A DNA stretch of 64,000 bases from Peptococcaceae bacterium 1109 (GTDB lineage Bacteria; Bacillota; Limnochordia; Darwinibacteriales; Darwinibacteriaceae), in NCBI GenBank assembly GCA_001028815.1, contig LDJB01000001.1:62001-126000 (forward strand). Reading direction: 5' to 3'. How positions within the stretch are numbered: the first letter of the stretch is position 1; every line of letters begins with the position of its first letter. Below are positions 17,243 through 25,924 of the stretch, one piece after another. Made by a program: the position numbers and the translations under genes. Below the pieces are notes generated by a model. The model saw only the letters and a list, made by a program, of their open reading frames with translations, had not been told where the DNA came from and made no database searches.

Positions 17243-17955
17243 GTAAGGGCTTGACGAGATTAGCATTGGTTTCAATCCTAGTTGTTGCTGCGCTGCTCAG
17301 CGGATGTTTTGGGAGAGAACGGGTTATGGTTCCGCCCAAGAACGACCTGGGCGGAGCAGAGAGTATTGCAGTCATTTACTTTGAGAACTACACCGACCAA
17401 CCGAATATTAGCTACGATGTTGAAGAAAAGGTCGCGGGAAAACTTCGTGAGTACTACTATGTTGCTGAACGGGGCGAAGTAGAGCGGGCTTTGGCGGAGC
17501 TTGGACTAAGAAGGGGATTGGTACCCACCCGTGATGAAATCCTGCGCCTTGGCCGTAAGCTGGACGTCGATGCCATCGTCACTGGCGAAGTTGGGTTCTA
17601 CTTTGAGGAAGTGGTTCAGAACCCGCCTCATATTGCCCGGCTGTATGAGGAAGGGACGAAAGCCGTCTGGGAAGTTGCCCAGCGTACAAAGACTGTCGTG
17701 AACTTCACTGGGCGGGTCATCGATGCCCGGACAGGGAACATCCTCTATACACGCAGGGCAGAAGGGGAGTCTTCGGAGTTTCGGAACACTACCCTGTCGT
17801 GGACAAGTCCTCACGAAGCGCCCAGCTGGGTTTTGATACCCAGCCCATCCAAGATGGATATACCTAATGTCCGGGCCCGGGCAGTATCTCACGCTGCGGA
17901 TCAATTCACCGCGGACCTGCTGCCCACCTATCAATGGGTGAAAATCGAGGAATAA
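17239..17955 (+). CDS. CsgG/LpoB-like lipoprotein
   Basis: 238 residues with a lipoprotein signal: basic start, hydrophobic core and lipobox LLSGC (Cys23). After it, SIAVIYFENYTDQPNISYDV, KVAGKLREYYYVAERGEVERAL and DVDAIVTGEVGFY follow the pattern of the CsgG/LpoB/FlgT fold (IAVlpF.N.t, then a regulatory helix and DvDaIitG). CsgG is the outer-membrane secretion pore for curli; LpoB activates a penicillin-binding protein from the outer membrane. Either role needs an outer membrane. Co-expression with a Lol-like ABC pair (ATGA overlap) suggests its own sorting or a shared envelope function. A strong promoter for the metK riboswitch begins right after its stop codon. Confidence 0.7.
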   Translation: MSKGLTRLALVSILVVAALLSGCFGRERVMVPPKNDLGGAESIAVIYFENYTDQPNISYDVEEKVAGKLREYYYVAERGEVERALAELGLRRGLVPTRDEILRLGRKLDVDAIVTGEVGFYFEEVVQNPPHIARLYEEGTKAVWEVAQRTKTVVNFTGRVIDARTGNILYTRRAEGESSEFRNTTLSWTSPHEAPSWVLIPSPSKMDIPNVRARAVSHAADQFTADLLPTYQWVKIEE

Positions 17956-17984
17956 TTGACAGTCCCTGGTCGCAATGCTAAGAT
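17956..17984 (+). promoter_or_regulatory. Sigma-A promoter of the metK leader
   Basis: TTGACA (17956-17961), 17-bp spacer, TAAGAT (17979-17984). The -35 directly follows the stop codon of the lipoprotein gene and the riboswitch begins about 12 bp after the -10. Confidence 0.9.
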
Positions 17985-17995
17985 ATGATATGAAT

Positions 17996-18104
17996 TTCCT
18001 CATCGAGAGTGGTGGAGGGACTGGCCCGATGAAACCCGGCAACCGGAGCTTGCTCCATGGTGCCAAATCCTGCAGGACCATCAGTGGTTCTGAGAGATGA
18101 GAGA
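17996..18104 (+). promoter_or_regulatory. SAM-I riboswitch of metK
   Basis: The sequence has the S-box core in order: CTCATCGAGAGTGGTGGAG, GGACTGGCCC, GATGAAACCCGGCAACC, GGTGCCAAATCCTGC and, at the end, GAGAGATGAGAG closing P1 against CTCATC. A terminator follows directly, so SAM binding should stop transcription of metK. Part of the P1 3' strand (GAGAG) can pair with the terminator's CTCTC arm, giving the usual antiterminator. Confidence 0.97.
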
Positions 18105-18112
18105 AGCTATGT

Positions 18113-18144
18113 AAGCCTCTCTCGTGGAGAGAGGTTTTCTTTTT
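18113..18144 (+). terminator. Riboswitch-controlled terminator before metK
   Basis: CCTCTCTC and GAGAGAGG form a perfect 8-bp stem around GTG, followed by TTTTCTTTTT. It is the expression platform of the SAM-I riboswitch. Confidence 0.95.
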
Positions 18145-18170
18145 AGACTAGGGAGAGGTAGGTGGTTCAA

Positions 18171-19388
18171 ATGGCAGAACGGAAATACCTGTTCACTTCA
18201 GAATCGGTCACAGAAGGTCATCCAGATAAAGTGTGCGACCAGATTTCCGATGCCATTCTCGACGCAGTGCTCGCGGAGGATCCCCATGCTCGGGTTGCCT
18301 GTGAAACGGCTATGACCACGGGCTTGGCATTGGTTATGGGAGAACTCTCCACAAGCTGCTACGTGGATATTCCCCGCCTTGTGCGGGACGTTATAGTTGA
18401 AATCGGCTACGACCGGGCCAAGTACGGCTTTGACGGCCACACCTGCGCCGTTTTGACCTCCATAGAGGAGCAGTCGCCAGATATCGCCCTCGGGGTGGAT
18501 GCCGCGATGGAAAGCCGGACTGGGGACGGCGATGCTTTCTCTGCCTTAGGGGCAGGAGATCAAGGGATGATGTTTGGGTACGCCACTGACGAAACTCCAG
18601 AGTACATGCCCATGCCCATTTCCCTCGCGCACAAGCTGGCCCGGCGCCTCGCAGAAGTGCGTAAGGAAGGCATTCTCCCGTATATCCGCCCAGATGGCAA
18701 GACACAGGTTTCTGTAGCTTACGATGCAGAGATGCGCCCTGTGGGTATTGATACAATTGTGGTTTCCACTCAGCACCACCCAGAGGTGGAACAGAGCCAG
18801 TTAACGGAGGACGTCATTGAGCATGTAATTCGGGCGGTTGTTCCCGAAAAGCTGCTGGCGGGGACTAGGTTTTTAATCAACCCCACAGGCCGGTTCGTGA
18901 TCGGCGGCCCCCAAGGTGACTCGGGGTTGACGGGGCGGAAGATCATTGTGGACACCTACGGCGGTATGGGCCGTCACGGCGGCGGTGCCTTTAGCGGCAA
19001 GGATCCCACTAAGGTGGACCGTTCTGGAGCCTATGCTGCCCGTTATGTGGCCAAGAACTTGGTCGCGGCAGGTTTGGCTAAGCGCTTAGAAGTGCAGATT
19101 GCCTATGCAATCGGCGTAGCCCGCCCTGTGTCACTATCCGTGGATACCTTTGGTACCGGGGTTATCCCTGAGGCGGAAATTGAGGAGCTTGTGCGGCAGC
19201 ATTTTGACTTGCGGCCTGCGGCCATTATTGAGAACCTCAATTTGCGCCGCCCCATCTACAGGCAGGTAGCGGCCTACGGCCATTTTGGCCGGACTGACTT
19301 GGACTTGCCTTGGGAGCGGTTGGATAAGGTGGAACAGCTCAAGGCAGCGGTGCTGGGCAGTGAATCTGAAAGGCAAATTCCTAATTGA
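18171..19388 (+). CDS. metK: S-adenosylmethionine synthetase
   Basis: 405 residues. Makes S-adenosylmethionine from methionine and ATP. The first domain shows [20 protein letters not shown]; later motifs are [12 protein letters not shown], the nucleotide-loop region [21 protein letters not shown] and the tripolyphosphate-binding [16 protein letters not shown]. Length is usual for the family. I chose ATG 18171, with AGGTAGGTGG just upstream, over GTG 18162. It stands alone under a SAM-I riboswitch, a classic feedback arrangement. Its stop codon lies inside the -35 of the next promoter. Confidence 0.98.
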   Translation: MAERKYLFTSESVTEGHPDKVCDQISDAILDAVLAEDPHARVACETAMTTGLALVMGELSTSCYVDIPRLVRDVIVEIGYDRAKYGFDGHTCAVLTSIEEQSPDIALGVDAAMESRTGDGDAFSALGAGDQGMMFGYATDETPEYMPMPISLAHKLARRLAEVRKEGILPYIRPDGKTQVSVAYDAEMRPVGIDTIVVSTQHHPEVEQSQLTEDVIEHVIRAVVPEKLLAGTRFLINPTGRFVIGGPQGDSGLTGRKIIVDTYGGMGRHGGGAFSGKDPTKVDRSGAYAARYVAKNLVAAGLAKRLEVQIAYAIGVARPVSLSVDTFGTGVIPEAEIEELVRQHFDLRPAAIIENLNLRRPIYRQVAAYGHFGRTDLDLPWERLDKVEQLKAAVLGSESERQIPN

Positions 19389-19413
19389 CAGATAAATAGT
19401 ATAATGTTACAAT
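19385..19413 (+). promoter_or_regulatory. Sigma-A promoter of the chaperone/barrel operon
   Basis: TTGACA (19385-19390), 17-bp spacer, TACAAT (19408-19413). The -35 contains the metK stop codon. The nearby TATAAT at 19400 lies only 9 bp from TTGACA and is probably not used with it. Confidence 0.8.
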
Positions 19414-19490
19414 AAAAAAGCCTAAGGGAGAAACCAAGGAGGGCACCAGTATGCGGTGTAACTTGCGTCTCTTTCGTTTAGGCTTTTTTT
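19414..19490 (+). repeat. Long-range inverted repeat around the start of the subunit gene
   Basis: AAAAAAGCCTAA (19414-19425) is perfectly complementary to TTAGGCTTTTTT (19478-19489), which lies inside the signal-peptide codons and ends in a T run. The RNA would start with one arm and loop out the ribosome site and first codons, so an attenuator or translational block is possible. Only three of the twelve pairs are G-C. Confidence 0.45.
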
Positions 19491-19927
19491 GTGCCTTATT
19501 TCTGGCTCTGCTAGGGACAACCGCAGGGGCAGATGGCAGTGTCACTTTGTTCGTGGATGTGAAACCGGGCCTAGCACTTCAGGTCCAGGACAGCCTCACT
19601 TTTCCTGAAGCGGGCCCGGGGCAAGGAGTGGAAGCGGACCTGGATGTTACGGTGTGGTCGAATGTTGGGTGGAGACTCTTGGTTTCGGCCCGTGCAGTGC
19701 AGTTTGATGACCAACCGGTGGACCTGGAAGGTCAGCTCGAGGTTCGCAGTGCATCGGGTTATTGGCGCTTCCTCGATCAAGTGGAGAGAGAGATCTTGAC
19801 GGAGCAACCCCCAACCACCGGCGACGGGGTAACGGTGGCTGTTCCCTTTCGGTTTACCCCAGGATACGGCGATGCGCCCGGAAGGTACGCTATCCAAGTT
19901 GAGTTTACGGTGGTATCAGAGATATGA
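19451..19927 (+). CDS. Small secreted beta-rich protein, possible pilus-like subunit
   Basis: 158 residues with a signal peptide (1-27, ending TTAGADG). The mature part is all-beta in pattern: VTLFVDVKPGLALQVQDSLTF, then DLDVTVWSNVGWRLLVSARAV, and a closing strand YAIQVEFTVVSEI. Coat or fimbrial subunits with a PapD-type partner have similar size and layout, but I see no decisive family motif. AAGGAGGG precedes ATG 19451. The next gene, a PapD-like chaperone, starts inside its stop codon (ATGA), which is the main reason to consider it a subunit. Function otherwise unknown. Confidence 0.5.
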   Translation: MRCNLRLFRLGFFCALFLALLGTTAGADGSVTLFVDVKPGLALQVQDSLTFPEAGPGQGVEADLDVTVWSNVGWRLLVSARAVQFDDQPVDLEGQLEVRSASGYWRFLDQVEREILTEQPPTTGDGVTVAVPFRFTPGYGDAPGRYAIQVEFTVVSEI

Positions 19928-20628
19928 GACGGGTGTTGGCCATCCTAGCACTGTGCTTGGCCCTCCCAGGGCTGTGCCAGGCAGGGGTGCTGGTTTCGCC
20001 AGTCTTAGTGGAGGCCCATGCTGTTGAGGCGGGCGATGAAATTGTGCTCAGCTGCACTGAACTGACAGGGCGTGAGCGGCTCCTTACCCTCAGCCTGGGG
20101 CTATTTGACCAGGACGCAGAGGGAAGAGTGATCCTTCAAGAAGACGAACATGCTCAGGCCCTGGCGGCAGACATTGTTGAACTGCCGTTTCGCGAGTTTC
20201 GACTGCTGCCTCACGAGAACCGGGAAATAACGCTGCGGGTTCGCTCCGCAGATTTTGCCAGTGCCTATGTGGTAGTGTATGTCCGGGCCGCCCAGGCAGC
20301 GGTTGCATCCCGTCTGGCCGTGCTCCTGATGTTGTCTACCGGGGCGGCTAAGGACGACTTGAGCTTGGCTGATCTGCACATAGACGGCAGTTCTCTTGCC
20401 CTCACATTCCACAACCGTGGCGATCGGCATGGAACCGCTTCGGGCATGATTTCCGCATACGACTCCGCGGGAGATCTGCAGGGAGAGTTCTTCGTGGAAA
20501 GCGGACGGGTTTTACCTAACCGCCAGCGCCGTACTTATCTCGCCTTACCTACACAGCCCCACAGCGTGCGCTTTACTCCACTCGAGGACTTGGGCGGCCA
20601 GTTCTTGGTGTCTGATGCTCTGTGGTAA
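19924..20628 (+). CDS. PapD-like periplasmic chaperone-type protein
   Basis: 234 residues, signal peptide 1-20 (LCLALPGLCQAG). The first half reads like the first Ig domain of a fimbrial chaperone: GVLVSPVLVEAHAVEAGDEIVLSCTE, FREFRLLPHENREITLRVRS and YVVVYVRAAQAAVASRLAVLLML. The second half shows SSLALTFHNRGDRHGTASGMIS and SGRVLPNRQRRTYLALP, matching the second domain pattern with N-x-G and a vLPg-type turn. Such proteins complete the fold of subunits in the periplasm. The domain call is from pattern only. Start overlaps the upstream stop (ATGA) and the downstream gene overlaps by 7 bp. Confidence 0.6.
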   Translation: MRRVLAILALCLALPGLCQAGVLVSPVLVEAHAVEAGDEIVLSCTELTGRERLLTLSLGLFDQDAEGRVILQEDEHAQALAADIVELPFREFRLLPHENREITLRVRSADFASAYVVVYVRAAQAAVASRLAVLLMLSTGAAKDDLSLADLHIDGSSLALTFHNRGDRHGTASGMISAYDSAGDLQGEFFVESGRVLPNRQRRTYLALPTQPHSVRFTPLEDLGGQFLVSDALW

Positions 20629-22625
20629 GGCATATCTGGATTGCTGTGTTGTGCTTAACTGCGGCGGTATGCAGTTGCTCCGCCGCTGGGTTTGGCCCTG
20701 CCTCTGCATGGCCCGGAGAGATCACCTTGGTGCAGAGTTTGCACTTGTGGATTCCTGTGAGCGATGAATGGGAGGCTCGGCTTGAGGGCGACCCTGTGCT
20801 TCGCCACAGAATAGCGGGGGGAGAGTGGCACAAGGCCGGCAGCTCCTTCGCCGGTAAGGGCAGTGCGGGGCAGGTTCTCACATGGGACCTCGGGGTGGAC
20901 CCCGGCTGGGCCGCCCCGAGGTTGTACATCTGGAGAGGGGTTCTGCACCTCCACGGCACGCCCGGTTTGGTATGGCTTGAGAGCGACCACTTCCAGGTGC
21001 TGCCCCTCAACTCCCATGAGTTCACTGTCTTTGGCACTGACGGCCTCACTCACCTGCGTCCGGGAGAGTGGTACGTCTTCCCAGAGCCGGTGGAGATTCG
21101 CTGGCGTGATGCAGTGGCTCCCATTAGGGGGAGTGTGGCAAGTAAGATGAGTGCCCTAGGGGAACAACCCCAGGCCAGTGGTGCCGCTTGGCTGCAGGGG
21201 AGTGTCTCTTTGGATGCTGGGGAGAGCGCTCTCCTAACTTTGCGCTTGACCGGCCCATCCCCTGCGGGGATCTTAAGCATAATTCTTCCCCAGCAGCTAA
21301 TACTCCAGGAGCCTTGGAAGGCCAGTACAGGCTGGATTGAGCAGTGGTTTGACGGAGCGTGGAATATGAATATCCCCGAGCTTGGTTTCGGGGAAGTGCT
21401 GGAGATCACTGGAATAGCTATTGCAGCCCTTCCGCACCAGGAGACCTGGTTAGCGGTGAGAGCCTCCTGGCACGGGGCATTGGTTGATCTCCCTGTCTTC
21501 ATAGGCAGGGGTTGGTTTACGGAACCGCCCCGCCTTTCCCTTACAGCGTTCTCCCAGGGGGAGCCTGTTCCCGGGGCAGAGTTTGTGTTTGTGGATGGAG
21601 CCAGGGAGTCCACTGGTGCCTCGGGTAAGTTGTGGGCAAGAGTAAAGCCTGGCCTGCAACCAGTTTTTCCTGTAGGTGATCCAAAGAACCCGTTGTGGGT
21701 TACGGCTATGGCAGGACTGCCCCTGCCAGTCGAGGTGCAAGCAGTAGAAGGCGCTCAGGGCCAAGCAGGCATCTTTGGCGGCGTGTTGGTGGGGAGCGAT
21801 GGGTCCCAGGCCTTTATACACGGCCCTGGTTTTAGCATCCATTCGGAGGATGGGGCTTGCCACGGCGAACTTGCGGTGGGGCCTTGGCAAGGAGAAATGG
21901 GAGAGGGGAAGTTCGCTGTCCGGTGGCGGGGCCCTTCCGAAACGTACCAGGACGGCTCGTGGGTATGGCAGGGGCGAGGTGATGGCTGGCGAGGCCACTA
22001 TCGGGAAGAAAGGCTGCGGTTAGGGGTCGAGCTGGGCAGTGGCCATGTACCAAAAATCCAGATTTTGCTGAATGAGGCGGGAATTGGGGCTGCATTCTCA
22101 GGGAGAGGGGTCACTGTACGCTGGGCTAATGAGCACATAGGGGTAGGTGCGGACTGGGGAAACTCCCGGGCATGGATAACTTGGAAACCGCACAACCTGC
22201 GGTTCAGTGCTTCTCCCCGGGGATGGCGTGTGCAGCACCACACCCCCGAAGGTACGCTCAGCTTGTCGTTGGACAGAGAAGGGAGTACCCGTTTCGATGC
22301 CGCCTGGGAGCACCTTAGGGTGTTTATCCAGGGGAGTCACAAGGAGTTTCAGTGGGGAATGACCGTCTTGGGCGAAGGGTGGGCCGGGGCCATGCACGTA
22401 GTGAACACCCATTACGTGGTGGAGCTGCGCCGGGGTCAACTTGTCCCCCTCAGCGAGGGGCTGGCCCTCTTTGGCCAAGCCAGCCTGCAGTTGCAGCCTC
22501 ATGGCCTGAGCAGCCGGTGGGTGGCAGGGCTCCAACTTACCCCCCTGCCGTGGCTCGGGGGCATGGCTTCATATGACAGCCACGACGGGATCAGGTGGCA
22601 GTTAGGAGTGACTTTTTCCCTCTGA
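20622..22625 (+). CDS. Large secreted beta-rich protein, possible outer-membrane partner of the chaperone system
   Basis: 667 residues starting at GTG 20622 inside the upstream stop region. The signal sequence (1-23) ends AAVCSCSAAG, and could also be read as a weak lipobox. Residues about 30-380 look like Ig-type domains (LTLRLTGPSPAGILSIILPQQL; PRLSLTAFSQGEPVPGAEFVFVDG). The last ~280 residues are alternating strands rich in Trp, Gly and charged residues (WQGRGDGWRGHYREERLRLGV split over two strands) ending WQLGVTFSL, compatible with an outer-membrane barrel. Its place after a chaperone is that of an usher, but I find no usher motifs and the N-terminus differs. Function unknown. Confidence 0.5.
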   Translation: MVRHIWIAVLCLTAAVCSCSAAGFGPASAWPGEITLVQSLHLWIPVSDEWEARLEGDPVLRHRIAGGEWHKAGSSFAGKGSAGQVLTWDLGVDPGWAAPRLYIWRGVLHLHGTPGLVWLESDHFQVLPLNSHEFTVFGTDGLTHLRPGEWYVFPEPVEIRWRDAVAPIRGSVASKMSALGEQPQASGAAWLQGSVSLDAGESALLTLRLTGPSPAGILSIILPQQLILQEPWKASTGWIEQWFDGAWNMNIPELGFGEVLEITGIAIAALPHQETWLAVRASWHGALVDLPVFIGRGWFTEPPRLSLTAFSQGEPVPGAEFVFVDGARESTGASGKLWARVKPGLQPVFPVGDPKNPLWVTAMAGLPLPVEVQAVEGAQGQAGIFGGVLVGSDGSQAFIHGPGFSIHSEDGACHGELAVGPWQGEMGEGKFAVRWRGPSETYQDGSWVWQGRGDGWRGHYREERLRLGVELGSGHVPKIQILLNEAGIGAAFSGRGVTVRWANEHIGVGADWGNSRAWITWKPHNLRFSASPRGWRVQHHTPEGTLSLSLDREGSTRFDAAWEHLRVFIQGSHKEFQWGMTVLGEGWAGAMHVVNTHYVVELRRGQLVPLSEGLALFGQASLQLQPHGLSSRWVAGLQLTPLPWLGGMASYDSHDGIRWQLGVTFSL

Positions 22626-22698
22626 GGAGGAACTCTAAGCACTTCCGTGAAAGTAGAACGATGAGTTTCGAACATCATCCCACGAGGAGGCAGGGAAG

Positions 22699-24432
22699 TT
22701 GCTGAAAGAAGCGGTGTACCATGAGGCCCACGGCAGTTATGCTTACCCAGTAAGCCCCACCACCCTCCGGATCACTCTCCGGGCTGCCCGGGGAGACTTG
22801 CGCCAGGTAAAGGTAGTCTACTGGGATCGCTACCAAGGTTCTGGGGAGCTTGTGGCGGTCATGGAACTTGCAGCCATGGATGAGCTGTTCGCGTATTACC
22901 AGGCTGACCTGGAGCTCTCAACCACGCGGTTCGCCTATGTTTTTCTCCTAGACGATGGCCGCTCACAGGTGTTCTATACAGAAAAGGGATTCTATGCCGA
23001 TCCTCCGCCCTACTCACAGTTCCAGTACCCCTACATCGCCCTGCAGGACCTTTGGGAACCTCCCCAGTGGGCACAAGGAGCCGTTATATACCAGATCTTT
23101 CCTGAGAGATTCGCCAACGGCGATCCCACTAACGATCCACTCGAGGTAGAGCCTTGGAACTCCCAGCCTACCGCCACAGGCCAAAGAGGTGGAGATTTAC
23201 GGGGCATCATCCAGCACCTAGATCACCTCATCGAGCTTGGCATTGATGCCATCTACCTTACTCCCATTTTTGAGTCTCCCAGCAACCACAAATACGATAC
23301 CACGGACTACTATAAAATCGATCCCCACTTTGGGACCCTTGATGAGGTAAAGGAGCTCGTCGGCCTGTGCCACCAGCACGGCATTAAAGTGATTTTCGAC
23401 GCGGTGTTCAATCACTGCGGGATGGGCTTCTTCGCCTTCCAAGATGTGCTTGCCAAGGGGAAGCAATCCCGGTTTGCCCAGTGGTTCAATGTGTGGAAAT
23501 GGCCAATTGAGACAGATCCGCCAAGCTACGAGACGTTCGCCACAGGCATAGCCTCAATGCCCAAACTCATGACCAGTAACCCCGAGGTGAGGAAGTATCT
23601 CTTAGACGTTGGCCGCTATTGGATCGAAGCAGCGGATATCGATGGGTGGCGCCTGGATGTGTGCAACGAGATCGACCATGATTTCTGGCGCGAGTTCCGC
23701 CAGGTTGTGAAACAGGCTAAACCAGAGGCTTTGATCGTAGGGGAAATTTGGCATGAGGCAAGTGACTGGCTGCGGGGAGATCAGTTTGACTCAGTCATGA
23801 ACTACTCCCTGTATTACGCCTGTGTGGACTTTTTCGCGAGGCGCCGAATCAGGGCAGAGAGCTTTGCTAACCGCTTGGCGACAGTCCAGGTGAACCACAC
23901 CCACCCGGTCAACCTCTCCCTGTTTAACCTCTTAGGGAGCCACGATACTGCTCGCTTTTTAACTGAGTGCGGAGAGCAGAAGGCCCGTCATAGGCTGGCA
24001 GCCGCCTTTGTACTTACCTATGAAGGGGCACCCATGATCTACTACGGCGATGAAGTGGGAATGGTGGGGGAGACAGATCCCGACTGCCGCAGGGGAATGA
24101 TCTGGGATCAAAAGGAGCAGGACCAAGAGACTCTCGAATGGTACAAACGCCTCATTGCGCTGCGCAAAGAGCGCCCTGTCCTCCGGACAGGACGCTGCCG
24201 GGTGTTTCTTGCGGACAGTGCCCAGAACCTGCTGGGCTATGCCCGTTTTAGCAATGAAGATCAAGTCTTGGTGGTTATCAACAACTCTGATTCACCCAGA
24301 GAGATTGAGCCTGCGTCCTTGCCGTGGCCCTTGTCTGCGCCGGGGCAAGTGAATGACTTGCTCACGGGTAGGGCTATTCTCAGCCGGGAACCCTTGGTAC
24401 TGCCGCCCGAGAGCGTGGTAATCCTCGGATAA
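22699..24432 (+). CDS. GH13 alpha-glucosidase/neopullulanase-type amylase
   Basis: 577 residues without a signal peptide, so cytoplasmic. An N-terminal CBM34-like beta domain (1-125) precedes the (beta/alpha)8 barrel. Conserved regions are DAVFNHCG, DGWRLDVCNEI with nucleophile Asp320, IVGEIWHE with acid/base Glu349, and LLGSHDTAR with Asp416; YYGDEVGM follows. The order and the FERFANGDPTND-type entry fit subfamily GH13_20 (cyclomaltodextrinase, neopullulanase, maltogenic amylase), acting on maltodextrins. The start is TTG 22699 with GAGGAGG 8 bp upstream. It stands alone between the barrel operon and metNIQ; a hairpin with a T tract on the other strand separates it from metQ. Confidence 0.92.
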   Translation: MLKEAVYHEAHGSYAYPVSPTTLRITLRAARGDLRQVKVVYWDRYQGSGELVAVMELAAMDELFAYYQADLELSTTRFAYVFLLDDGRSQVFYTEKGFYADPPPYSQFQYPYIALQDLWEPPQWAQGAVIYQIFPERFANGDPTNDPLEVEPWNSQPTATGQRGGDLRGIIQHLDHLIELGIDAIYLTPIFESPSNHKYDTTDYYKIDPHFGTLDEVKELVGLCHQHGIKVIFDAVFNHCGMGFFAFQDVLAKGKQSRFAQWFNVWKWPIETDPPSYETFATGIASMPKLMTSNPEVRKYLLDVGRYWIEAADIDGWRLDVCNEIDHDFWREFRQVVKQAKPEALIVGEIWHEASDWLRGDQFDSVMNYSLYYACVDFFARRRIRAESFANRLATVQVNHTHPVNLSLFNLLGSHDTARFLTECGEQKARHRLAAAFVLTYEGAPMIYYGDEVGMVGETDPDCRRGMIWDQKEQDQETLEWYKRLIALRKERPVLRTGRCRVFLADSAQNLLGYARFSNEDQVLVVINNSDSPREIEPASLPWPLSAPGQVNDLLTGRAILSREPLVLPPESVVILG

Positions 24433-24437
24433 AAGAA

Positions 24438-24464
24438 GAGTGCACGGCACAAGGCCGCGCACTC
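24438..24464 (-). terminator. Terminator of the metNIQ operon
   Basis: GAGTGC and GCACTC, extended by CGGC and GCCG after one mismatch, form a hairpin between the convergent genes. On the minus strand it is followed by TTCTTTTAT, so it mainly serves metQ. Confidence 0.8.
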
Positions 24465-24472
24465 CGTTGTTT

Positions 24473-25267
24473 CTAGAAAACTGGTACTACACTGCCGCCG
24501 TATGTTTCCAAAATGAACGTTCTAATGGACGGCGAGGTCAGGGCTTCTGCCAAGGCAAGGAGGGCTGGGTTTTCCGTGTCCTCGGCTCGCACAGCGATAA
24601 TATTGACGTATGGCGATTCTGCCCCTTCTAAGAAGAGGGCGTCCCTGGTGGGCACCAGGCCAGCCACTAGCGCATAGTTCCCGTTTATCACCGCGGCATC
24701 CACGTCCTGGAGAGCCCGGGCAAGCTGCGCCGCTTCTAGCTCCGTGAAGCGCAGGCGTTTGGGATTCTCCGTGATGTCGAACACGGTAGGCATGATGCCT
24801 GTGGCCGGGTCCACCTTAATCAGGCCTGCGGCCTGCAAGAGGAGCAGGGCCCGGCCGCCGTTGGTGGGATCATTAGGGATGGCGATCTGCGCCCGCTCCG
24901 GGAGATCCTCCAGGGAGGCCCGCTTCACGCTGTATACGCCCAGCGGCTCAACGTGAATGCCCGCGAGGGAGGTGATGGTGGTCCCAGCATCAGCATTGTA
25001 CGTATCAAGGTAAGGTTGATGCTGGAAGAAGTTAGCGTCCAGTTCCCCTTCTGCCAGTGCACGGTTGGGGGTAATGTAGTCGTTAAACTCCACGATGCGC
25101 AGGGTGATGCCTGCCTCTTCCAAAATCGGCACCGCTTCTGCCAAGATCTCTCCATGGGGCACAGGCGTGGCTCCAACGGTGATAGTGGCGCACGATGCTG
25201 CGGGCGACATAAGGGCCAAGAATACCGTTAACAGACTGATCAGCACGACGATTGATGGCTTTTGCAT
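24473..25267 (-). CDS. metQ: Methionine ABC transporter substrate-binding protein
   Basis: 264 residues, NlpA/MetQ family. The signal peptide ends SPAASC, an imperfect lipobox with Cys26, so it is probably a lipoprotein facing outward from the inner membrane. ITVGATPVPHGEIL, FNDYITPNRALAEGELDANFFQHQPYL (two adjoining stretches) and IPNDPTNGGRALLLL are family hallmarks, the last lining the methionine site. I chose ATG 25267 because AGGAGG lies 6 bp upstream; two ATGs further upstream are part of or before that site. Third gene of metN-metI-metQ, under a SAM-I riboswitch. Confidence 0.95.
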   Translation of the reverse strand: MQKPSIVVLISLLTVFLALMSPAASCATITVGATPVPHGEILAEAVPILEEAGITLRIVEFNDYITPNRALAEGELDANFFQHQPYLDTYNADAGTTITSLAGIHVEPLGVYSVKRASLEDLPERAQIAIPNDPTNGGRALLLLQAAGLIKVDPATGIMPTVFDITENPKRLRFTELEAAQLARALQDVDAAVINGNYALVAGLVPTRDALFLEGAESPYVNIIAVRAEDTENPALLALAEALTSPSIRTFILETYGGSVVPVF

Positions 25268-25291
25268 GTTCATCCTCCTCATTGTGATAAT

Positions 25292-25924
25292 TTACCGTCT
25301 GGATAGTTTCCGGCTGGCCCAATCGCCCAGCGTCTGCAGGGCTTGGACCAAGATGACTAACAGCACTACTGTTTGGAGCATTACATCAGCCCTAAACCGC
25401 TGGTAGCCGTAGCGGATGGCAAGGTCGCCCAAACCGCCGCCGCCAATGGCACCTGCCATGGCTGAGTAGCCCACCAAGTTGACAGTAGTGATGGTAAGTC
25501 CTAAGACTAGGGCGGGGCGGGCTTCTGGAATAAGCACTTTCCAGATGATCTGCCAGGGGGATGAGCCCATGCTCTGTGCTGCTTCGATGACGCCCCGATC
25601 TATTTCGAAGACGGCACTTTCCACGAGCCTGGCTACGAAAGGTATGGCAGCGATGCTTAGGGGGACGATAGCTGCAGTGGTCCCGATGGACGTTCCTACC
25701 ACAAAGCGTGTAAAGGGAATTACTGCTACCATGAGAATGATAAAAGGGATGGAGCGCCCCACGTTGATCACTGCCCCGAGGATGCGGTTAATGACCGGCT
25801 GTTCCAAAATGTGGCCCGAGGCTGTACAGGCTAGGATAAGCCCGAGGGGCAAACCGCATACCGCTGCGATGGCTGTGGAAGCTCCCACCATGGTGAGTGT
25901 TTCGATAAAGGCCTGCTGCAGCAT
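25292..25924 (-). CDS. metI: Methionine ABC transporter permease
   Basis: About 210 residues with five hydrophobic segments. It carries the MetI motifs GRSIPFIILMVAVIPFTR and EAAQSMGSSPWQIIWKVLIPEA, the latter being the coupling helix that contacts MetN. YSAMAGAIGGGGLGDLAIRYGYQRF is the conserved C-terminal part (two adjoining stretches). The start ATG 25924 overlaps the metN stop in TGATG; GTG 25927 is the alternative. Forms the inner-membrane channel for methionine import. Confidence 0.95.
   Translation of the reverse strand: MLQQAFIETLTMVGASTAIAAVCGLPLGLILACTASGHILEQPVINRILGAVINVGRSIPFIILMVAVIPFTRFVVGTSIGTTAAIVPLSIAAIPFVARLVESAVFEIDRGVIEAAQSMGSSPWQIIWKVLIPEARPALVLGLTITTVNLVGYSAMAGAIGGGGLGDLAIRYGYQRFRADVMLQTVVLLVILVQALQTLGDWASRKLSRR

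Noticed and set aside
19385..19405. TTGACA paired with TATAAT as a promoter
   Set aside because: The two are only 9 bp apart. The TACAAT at 19408 gives the correct 17-bp spacer.
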